A stretch of DNA of 6,551 nucleotides, from the NCBI GenBank assembly GCA_913776795.1, contig CAJYRH010000314.1, positions 1 to 6,551 on the forward strand, given 5' to 3'. Of the stretch, positions 1-5,211 are shown piece by piece. The notes under the pieces were generated by a model. That model did not search any database. It saw only the letters and a program-made list of their open reading frames with translations, and was not told the origin of the DNA. The first letter of the stretch is position 1. Each line of letters starts with the position of its first letter. The translations under genes and the position numbers were made by a program. The stretch comes from an uncultured Pseudorhodoferax sp. (GTDB taxonomy: Bacteria > Pseudomonadota > Gammaproteobacteria > Burkholderiales > Burkholderiaceae).

Positions 1-422
1 CCCAGCATGAAGATTGCAGTGCGGTAGCTGGCCTCCAGCGCGGTGGCGCGCACCAGCGACAGGTGGGTGCGCACGCGCGCCCGCACGACCAGCGGCGAGA
101 CCGGCTTGACGATGTAGTCCACGCCACCGGCCGCAAAGCCCGCTGCCTCGTCGCCGACCTCGGAGAGCGTGGTGACGAAGATCACAGGCGTGTCGCGCGT
201 GGCCGGCTCGGACTTCAGGCGGCGGCACAGCGCGTAGCCGTCCATGTCGGGCATGCGGATGTCCAGCAGCACCAGCGCCGGGTGGTGCTTTTGCGCCGCG
301 GCCAAGGCCTCGGCGCCGTCGCGGGCGAAGACCAGCGGGTGCTCGTCTGCAAGGATCTGGCGCAGTGTCGCCAGATTGGCCGGTTCATCGTCGACGATCA
401 GGATCGGCCGGCGGCGCAACAT
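1..422 (-). CDS. Response regulator, receiver domain complete, probable HD-GYP cyclic-di-GMP phosphodiesterase (3' end cut by window edge)
   Basis: The gene starts at the ATG on 422-420 and reads leftwards off the window, giving 140 complete codons. The receiver domain spans about residues 5-122. It has the acidic pair D11-D12, the phospho-acceptor D54 (in LLDIRMPDMDG), T84 (in FVTTLSE) and the conserved K106 followed by P107, so it should be phosphorylatable. The last visible residues (about 126-140, ending ASYRTAIFML plus the first two bases of a Gly codon) resemble the helix that joins the receiver to the HD domain in RpfG-type proteins. There it leads into a GEAGHYND-like stretch. HD-GYP proteins hydrolyse cyclic di-GMP in the cytoplasm. 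The output domain lies outside the window, so that part is inference. The gene follows the hybrid kinase by 20 bases on the same strand and is its likely phosphorelay target. A DNA-binding or single-domain regulator is possible but less likely. Confidence 0.85.
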   Translation of the reverse strand, partial: MLRRRPILIVDDEPANLATLRQILADEHPLVFARDGAEALAAAQKHHPALVLLDIRMPDMDGYALCRRLKSEPATRDTPVIFVTTLSEVGDEAAGFAAGGVDYIVKPVSPLVVRARVRTHLSLVRATALEASYRTAIFML

Positions 423-428
423 GGGAAT

Positions 429-434
429 CTCCTT
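429..434 (-). promoter_or_regulatory. Ribosome binding site of the response regulator
   Basis: The minus strand reads AAGGAG here, 6 bases before the ATG at 422-420. It is a near-perfect Shine-Dalgarno sequence in the 20-base gap between the kinase stop (TGA, 445-443) and the regulator start. It supports that start and translation from a shared transcript. Confidence 0.8.
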
Positions 435-442
435 GGCGCGGT

Positions 443-3400
443 TCAGGTGGTCTCGAGAAGGCGGCGCACATAGCGTTCGCCGCCGCGAAAGTCGTAGCTG
501 TCCAGCAGGGCCTGCAGGGCCTGCACGTCGTGCGGCGGCAGATGCCGTCCCAGCGTGGCCAGCAGGGCTTCGGCCGGACCTGGGTCGTCGGCATCGAGCG
601 CGCGCAGCAGCGCCCGCAGCAGCGTCTGCGGTTGCTCGCCCGCAGGCGTTGGCGCGGGCGAGGCCAGGGGCGCCTGCGGCTCGGCCGCCGCCAGCTTGCG
701 CAGCGAGGCACTGGCCGTCTCCAGCGCCTGCTCGAGCCGCTGCAGTGCGGGCGCCGGGTCTTTTCCCTGCCGCAGTGCGTGCTCGATCTCGGCTGCTGCC
801 TCGGCTGTCTGCGGCAGCGCCAGGTGGGCGGCCCCCCCGCGCAGGCGATGGGCCGATGCGGCCGCATGCCCGGTTTGGCCAGCGGCGAGCAGTGCGCCGA
901 TCTCCTGCGCGCAGCCGCCATGCTCCTGCAGAAAGCGCGCCAGGAAGCGGCGGTACGCCGTGGCATCGGTCCAGATCTGCAAGCCCTGCGCCAGGTCGAT
1001 GCCTGGCAGCTCCTGCAATGCCGGGGCCGCACGTCGCGCACCCGGTGCGGCCAGGGCGGTGGTGCCGCCATCGCGGCCGGTCAGCCTGCGCACCAGGGCA
1101 ATGGTTTCGGCCACGTCGAACGGCTTGCCGATGAAACCGTTCATGCCCGCAGCCCAGGCCGCGTCCTGCTGGCTCTTGAAGGCGCCCGCCGTCAAGGCGA
1201 CAACGGGCAGCCGCGCCAGCTGCGGCCTGGCGCGGATGCGGCGCGTGGCCTCGATGCCGTCCATGACAGGCATCTGCACATCCATCAGCACGATGTCCAC
1301 GGGCGCTGCAGCGCTGTCCGCAAGCCGGTCCAGCGCCTGCTGGCCATCGCCTGCCAATGCCACGCGCGCGCCGGCACGCTGCAGGATGCGCTGGGCCACC
1401 TCGCGGTTGATCTCGCTGTCGTCCACGACCAGGATGGACAGGCCGGCCAGCGGCTGGGCCTGCGCCACCGGTGCGGCCGCAGCCGGCTGCTTCGTGGTGT
1501 TGCGGCGGCGTTGGGCCTGCACCACCGCGTCGTAGAGCTTGGAGCTGGTGAGCGGCTTGTCCAGCACCGCGTCGACAAGATCCGGACCGGCCTGCGCCAG
1601 CAGCGCCCCCCGCGCATGGGCCGTCACCATGATGACGATGGGGCACGCCTGTGCCGGCACCGCAGTGCGGATGGCGCGCGCGGCTGCGAGGCCGTCCATG
1701 CCCGGCATGCGCCAGTCGAGCAGGACCACGTCGGGCAGGGTCTGGGCCGCCACCCGGCGGTCGATGAAGTCCAGTGCATCGCGGCCGGAGGCCACGGCCT
1801 CCATCTGCCAGCCCAGCGCGCGTGCCGTCGCCACCGTGGCCTCGCGCACGAGCGGGTTGTCGTCCGCCACCAACCCCTGGACCTGCAGCATGGCAGGCGA
1901 GGAGAAGTGCGTGTCCGGCGCCGGTTCGAACGGCACGGAGAACCAGAAGGTGCTGCCCTGGCCGGGCGTGCTGCGCACGCCGATCTCGCCCCCCATGAGT
2001 TCGACCAGCTGGCGGCAGATCGCCAGACCCAGGCCGGTGCCGCCGAAGCGCCGCGTGGTCGAACTGTCGGCCTGCGCGAAGGGCGCAAAGATGTCCTGCA
2101 CCTTGTCGTCCGGGATGCCGATGCCCGAGTCCACCACAGAAAAGCGCAGCCGCACCTGGCGGCTGTCGCGCCACTCCAGTTCCGTCTGCAGCGCGACCTG
2201 GCCGCTGTCGGTGAACTTGATGGCGTTGGCCGTCAGGTTCACGAGCACCTGCTGCAGCCGCAGGGCATCGCCCACGAGCTGGCTGGCGCCGAGCGGAGGT
2301 GGCGAGACCACGAGTTCCAGCGGCTTGTCGCCGGCGTTCACGCCCATGATGGTGGCCACGTTGTCGATGACCTCGTCGAGCCGGAACGGCGCGCGCTCGA
2401 TCTCCAGCCGCCCTGCCTCGATCTTGGAGATGTCCAGCACATGGTTGATGGTGCCCAGCAGCGTGCGCCCGGCCGCGTGGATCTTGCGCACCAGGTCCAG
2501 CGGCTCGCCCTGCAGTGCACTGTGTTCGAGCAGGTAGGCCAGTCCCAGGATGGCGTTGAGCGGCGTGCGCACCTCGTGGCTCATGTTGGCGACAAACGCA
2601 GCCTTGGCGTGGCTGGCCTGCTCTGCGGCGTCGCGGGCCTGCACGAGCTCGGCCTCGGCACGCTCCAGGTCGGAGATGTCCTGCAGGAAGACCACGGTGG
2701 CCGGGCCGTCAGACAGGTGCACGGCGCTGCAGGCCACCAGCACCGGCAGCAGCGCGCCGCTCTTGCAGACGCTGTGCACCTTGCCCGCGCTGCTGGGTGC
2801 TGCCTGCGGAGCGGCCAGCGCAGCGTGCGCGTCGACGGCGAACGATGCCCGCCAGTCGCTCCCGGTCAGGGTGTCGGAGCCGCCGTAGCCATGCATGGCG
2901 AGGAAGCGCTGGTTGGTGTACTCGAACTGCGCGCCGCGCAGGATGGCGATGGCCGCCGGGGCGTCCTCGATGAGCATGCGAAAGCGCGCTTCCGACAACT
3001 TGAGCGCGGTCTCGGCCCGGCGACCCGAGATGTCACGCACGACCGCCAGGAAGCGTGGGCGGCGCTCGGCGGTGGCGGGCAGGTACTGCAGGAACACCTC
3101 CGCCGGGATCGGATGGCCGTCGCGGTGCCGGTGCACGACCTCGACCAGCTGGGCCGGTTCGCGCCCATCGACGAGAGGGCGCGTGCGCTCCAGATACTGG
3201 GCCGGCGTGGTGTCCCACAGCAGGTCGGTCGGCTTCATCGCGAGCAGGGCCTCCTCGCTGTAGCCGCTCATGCGGATGGCGCCTTCATTGACGTAGATGA
3301 ACTGCAGCGTCTGCGCGTCCAGGATGAAGACGCAGTCGAGCGTTTCGTCCAGCATGCTCTTGAAGTCGCGCAGTTCCGCTTCGCGCACCGCCAGGGACTG

Positions 3401-4768
3401 CGCCGCCAGCTGCCGCGCCGTCACATCCATGTGGGTGCCGGCCAGGCGCACGGGGGTGCCGTCGACGCGGTTGCCGCGCGACAGGATCCAGACCCAGTGG
3501 CCCTCGGCGTGCCGCACGCGGAACTCGGCTTCGAAGCGCGGGGCGCGGCCCTCCACGTGGTCTGCGGCGTGGGCCAGCACGCCGGCCACATCGTCTGGGT
3601 GCAGCCGTCGCGCCCAGGGCTGGCGCTCGAGCTGGAGTTGTGCGGGCGTCAGGCCCAGCATGCTGCTGCCCCGCGCGTCGAGCACGATGCGGCCGGTGTC
3701 CAGGTCCCACTCCCACAGGCCCAGGTCGGCGCCGCGCAAGGCCAGCGCCACGCGTGCCTCGCTCTCGTGGCGCGCCGCACGGCTGGCTTGCTGCAGGGCG
3801 GCCACCTGTGTGCGCCGGCGCTGCAGCAGCCCCAGGCCGAGGCCGCTCGCCAGCGTCGCCGCTGCGAACAACAGTCCGTAGGTGCGCGCCTGTTGCCAGA
3901 TCGGGGCGTACATCGCCGACTCGGATCGGCCCACTGCCACGACCAGCGGCTGGTCGACCTGCAGCCGGGGCGACAGCACGGTGCGTACGGCCACGCGCCG
4001 GTCCTGGACGGCCGACTGGTCGTGCACGAGGCTGTGCAGCACGCCTGCGGCCGCATGTTCGTGCCAGAAGGAACCCGGGCGTTGCAGATCGTCCAGCATG
4101 TCGCCGGCCGTCAGTGGCGCGACCTGGAACAGCCTTCCCTTGCCGTGCAGCACCGCGGCCCACATGTCTGGCGCGTACGTCACCGAGCCCAGCACGCCGC
4201 CGAAGTATTCGGGGTCCAGCGTGGCACTGGCCACCCGCAGCACGCTGGCGTCGTGCGCTCCGTTGGAACGCGCGGCATTCAAGGCCACGCTGCCGAGGTA
4301 CGAACGGAAGGGTTCCGACAAGGAAAGCATGCCCGCCCGCGGCGGATGCCGGGCGGCGCGGAAGAAGTCGCGCTCGCCGTAGTTGCGGCCCAGCAGCTCG
4401 GGGCGGTTGGCCGCCAGCACCGTGCCGTTGCCATCCATGACCGCCAGCGTGCGAACGCCCGGCATCACGTCCACCAGCGTCTGCAGCGCGGCCTCGCCCG
4501 CGCGGCCGGCCGGCACGGGCCAGTGCAGCGCGGCCTGGAGTACGGTGTGCAAGGCCTGGTCGACACTTTCCAGCTGCCGGCGCACGTGGTGGTCCACGAC
4601 CTGGGCCTGTGTCTGCAGACGCGCACTTTCCAAGCTGTCGATGCGCCTGTACTCCCGTACCAGGGCGTAGGCCATCAGTCCGGCAACCACGACAAGAACG
4701 CCGGCCAGCAGCAGCCATTCGCGCAGCAGTGCAGGCCAACGATGACCATGGGCGTTATTTGCAACCAT
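443..4768 (-). CDS. Membrane hybrid sensor histidine kinase: Cache-like sensor, 3 PAS, HisKA, HATPase, 2 receivers, HPt
   Basis: This is a 1441-residue multi-step phosphorelay kinase. A membrane segment (about 15-37) and a second (about 297-315) enclose a periplasmic sensor of about 255 residues that resembles a double Cache/PDC domain (VMDGNGTVLAANRPELLGRNY at 110-130). PAS domains lie at about 342-452, 467-585 and 590-705. HisKA carries the autophosphorylated H731 (NMSHEVRTPLN). The ATPase has N box N844/N848, G1 box DSGIGIP at 880-886 and G2 box GGTGLGLAI at 909-917. Receiver 1 (about 963-1085) has D969-D970, D1018, T1049 and K1071. Receiver 2 (about 1110-1230) has D1116-D1117, D1163, T1193 and K1215. 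HPt has H1307 (AHRLRG). Residues about 1380-1441 form an unassigned tail. No key residue is missing. I chose the ATG at 4768 because the first membrane helix follows at once. The frame stays open to 5044, but that extension does not look like protein. No good Shine-Dalgarno sequence is visible. The ligand is unknown, and the partner is probably the next gene. Confidence 0.95.
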   Translation of the reverse strand: MVANNAHGHRWPALLREWLLLAGVLVVVAGLMAYALVREYRRIDSLESARLQTQAQVVDHHVRRQLESVDQALHTVLQAALHWPVPAGRAGEAALQTLVDVMPGVRTLAVMDGNGTVLAANRPELLGRNYGERDFFRAARHPPRAGMLSLSEPFRSYLGSVALNAARSNGAHDASVLRVASATLDPEYFGGVLGSVTYAPDMWAAVLHGKGRLFQVAPLTAGDMLDDLQRPGSFWHEHAAAGVLHSLVHDQSAVQDRRVAVRTVLSPRLQVDQPLVVAVGRSESAMYAPIWQQARTYGLLFAAATLASGLGLGLLQRRRTQVAALQQASRAARHESEARVALALRGADLGLWEWDLDTGRIVLDARGSSMLGLTPAQLQLERQPWARRLHPDDVAGVLAHAADHVEGRAPRFEAEFRVRHAEGHWVWILSRGNRVDGTPVRLAGTHMDVTARQLAAQSLAVREAELRDFKSMLDETLDCVFILDAQTLQFIYVNEGAIRMSGYSEEALLAMKPTDLLWDTTPAQYLERTRPLVDGREPAQLVEVVHRHRDGHPIPAEVFLQYLPATAERRPRFLAVVRDISGRRAETALKLSEARFRMLIEDAPAAIAILRGAQFEYTNQRFLAMHGYGGSDTLTGSDWRASFAVDAHAALAAPQAAPSSAGKVHSVCKSGALLPVLVACSAVHLSDGPATVVFLQDISDLERAEAELVQARDAAEQASHAKAAFVANMSHEVRTPLNAILGLAYLLEHSALQGEPLDLVRKIHAAGRTLLGTINHVLDISKIEAGRLEIERAPFRLDEVIDNVATIMGVNAGDKPLELVVSPPPLGASQLVGDALRLQQVLVNLTANAIKFTDSGQVALQTELEWRDSRQVRLRFSVVDSGIGIPDDKVQDIFAPFAQADSSTTRRFGGTGLGLAICRQLVELMGGEIGVRSTPGQGSTFWFSVPFEPAPDTHFSSPAMLQVQGLVADDNPLVREATVATARALGWQMEAVASGRDALDFIDRRVAAQTLPDVVLLDWRMPGMDGLAAARAIRTAVPAQACPIVIMVTAHARGALLAQAGPDLVDAVLDKPLTSSKLYDAVVQAQRRRNTTKQPAAAAPVAQAQPLAGLSILVVDDSEINREVAQRILQRAGARVALAGDGQQALDRLADSAAAPVDIVLMDVQMPVMDGIEATRRIRARPQLARLPVVALTAGAFKSQQDAAWAAGMNGFIGKPFDVAETIALVRRLTGRDGGTTALAAPGARRAAPALQELPGIDLAQGLQIWTDATAYRRFLARFLQEHGGCAQEIGALLAAGQTGHAAASAHRLRGGAAHLALPQTAEAAAEIEHALRQGKDPAPALQRLEQALETASASLRKLAAAEPQAPLASPAPTPAGEQPQTLLRALLRALDADDPGPAEALLATLGRHLPPHDVQALQALLDSYDFRGGERYVRRLLETT

Positions 4769-4815
4769 TAACAGCCATGTTTTTCCGGTTAATCGCTCAA
4801 ATTTAGGCCATATTA
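4755..4815 (-). promoter_or_regulatory. AT-rich segment upstream of the kinase start, possible promoter/leader
   Basis: This is the most AT-rich stretch around the kinase gene, in otherwise strongly GC-rich sequence. The minus strand reads TAATAT at 4815-4810, a fair -10 hexamer, followed by TAAATT and GATTAA elements. I find no convincing -35 box at 16-18 bases from TAATAT, so the exact promoter is not fixed. The composition fits a promoter and leader for the kinase-regulator operon. The segment also covers the first few kinase codons. Confidence 0.35.
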
Positions 4816-5056
4816 CCGCGTGCAGGAGGTGAGGGCATCGCGCCTTGCTTCGAAGCTGGTCGTGGGAACAGTCGGTCGCGCGAAGGGAAGAACATGATCG
4901 CCCCGTGGCCATGCGGGTCGCGGGTAAGGCGAACGGCCACCGAGGCGAAACCGTCAGGCCGCAGGTAGCGAGATGTGGTGTGCCGACAGCCCACGTTGGG
5001 GGCAGGCCGCATGCATGGCGCGCCAAGCAGGCGGCGCGGAACACGAAGACAAGAAG
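4769..5056. other. Intergenic region between SRP RNA and hybrid kinase, no supported gene
   Basis: Open frames exist here on both strands (plus 4845-5072, minus 4803-5081 and the upstream extension of the kinase frame). They are rich in Arg, Pro, Cys and His, overlap one another, and resemble no family I know. One also runs through the SRP RNA. The region must separate ffs from the kinase, since both are transcribed leftwards. A GC hairpin with stem arms 5019-5024 and 5033-5038 and an 8-base loop lies downstream of ffs, but no T-run follows it. Just after the RNA's closing stem the minus strand is pyrimidine-rich (CCCCTTCTTGTCTT, 5059-5046). Either could help end ffs transcription. Neither is a textbook intrinsic terminator. 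Confidence 0.5.
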
Positions 5057-5154
5057 GGGTGACGAGCCTTGACCCCGGCACTGGCTACACAGTTAGGGCT
5101 GCTTGGTTCCCCACCTGACCCGGTTGGCCGCTTCACCATGCGGGAAGGCCCGTC
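5057..5154 (-). ncRNA. ffs: Small signal recognition particle RNA (4.5S RNA)
   Basis: The RNA binds Ffh and directs membrane and secreted proteins to the translocon. On the minus strand the domain IV core aligns without gaps to E. coli 4.5S RNA. It comprises GGTCAGG (5120-5114), a 3-bp stem TGG/CCA (5113-5111 with 5106-5104), the GGAA tetraloop (5110-5107) and AGCAGCC (5103-5097). E. coli has TCC/GGA in the short stem, so both sides have changed and pairing is kept. The ends close in a 10-bp helix: GACGGGCCTT (5154-5145) pairs with AAGGCTCGTC (5070-5061), with one G-T pair. The GTGCCGGGG stretch (5082-5074 region) matches the conserved 3' arm. The 5' end is set by the closing stem and the -10 box. 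The 3' end is uncertain by several bases. The gene is divergent from dnaX. Confidence 0.93.
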
Positions 5155-5161
5155 GGGGCGC

Positions 5162-5167
5162 ATTGTA
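5162..5167 (-). promoter_or_regulatory. -10 box of the ffs promoter
   Basis: The minus strand reads TACAAT (5 of 6 to consensus). Seven bases (GCGCCCC) separate it from G5154, the first base of the RNA's closing stem. That is the standard distance to a transcription start. The all-G/C discriminator is typical of stable-RNA promoters under stringent control in proteobacteria. No good -35 hexamer is found at 16-18 bases upstream; the region reads CCGGAGGG. Confidence 0.65.
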
Positions 5168-5199
5168 GCTGTGGCCGCATTGCCCTCCGGACCGGTTCG

Positions 5200-5205
5200 T
5201 AGAAT
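5200..5205 (+). promoter_or_regulatory. Possible -10 box for dnaX, close to its start codon
   Basis: TAGAAT matches the -10 consensus at 5 of 6 positions and ends 6 bases before the dnaX ATG, so transcription would start at or next to the A of the start codon. The best -35-like sequence, TTGCCC at 5180-5185, is only 14 bases away, which is too short. Other spacings give poor hexamers. The same TAG is an in-frame stop that rules out an upstream dnaX start. Confidence 0.35.
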
Positions 5206-5211
5206 GCACGG

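Noticed and set aside
365..4771. 1468-codon open frame on the plus strand covering almost the whole kinase gene
   Set aside because: It is antisense to a gene with full domain and active-site conservation. Its translation is rich in Arg, His, Gln and Gly with no recognisable domain, as expected from the complement of GC-rich codons.
5019..5038. Hairpin (6-bp GC stem, 8-base loop) as an intrinsic terminator of ffs
   Set aside because: No T-run follows on the minus strand, and such short GC stems are common by chance at this base composition. It is mentioned only within the intergenic entry.
4769..5044. 92-residue N-terminal extension of the kinase to an ATG at 5044
   Set aside because: The extension is Cys/Arg/Pro-rich and unlike a kinase N-terminus. 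The ATG at 4768 leads straight into a normal cytoplasmic stub and first membrane helix.
4803..5081. 92-residue minus-strand frame and an overlapping 75-residue plus-strand frame (4845-5072)
   Set aside because: They overlap each other and the SRP RNA, lack ribosome binding sites and known motifs, and have the composition of chance frames in GC-rich DNA.
5186..5196. Overlapping palindromes TCCGGA and ACCGGT between ffs and dnaX as an operator
   Set aside because: Six-base GC-rich palindromes are expected by chance, and they match no regulator site I recognise.
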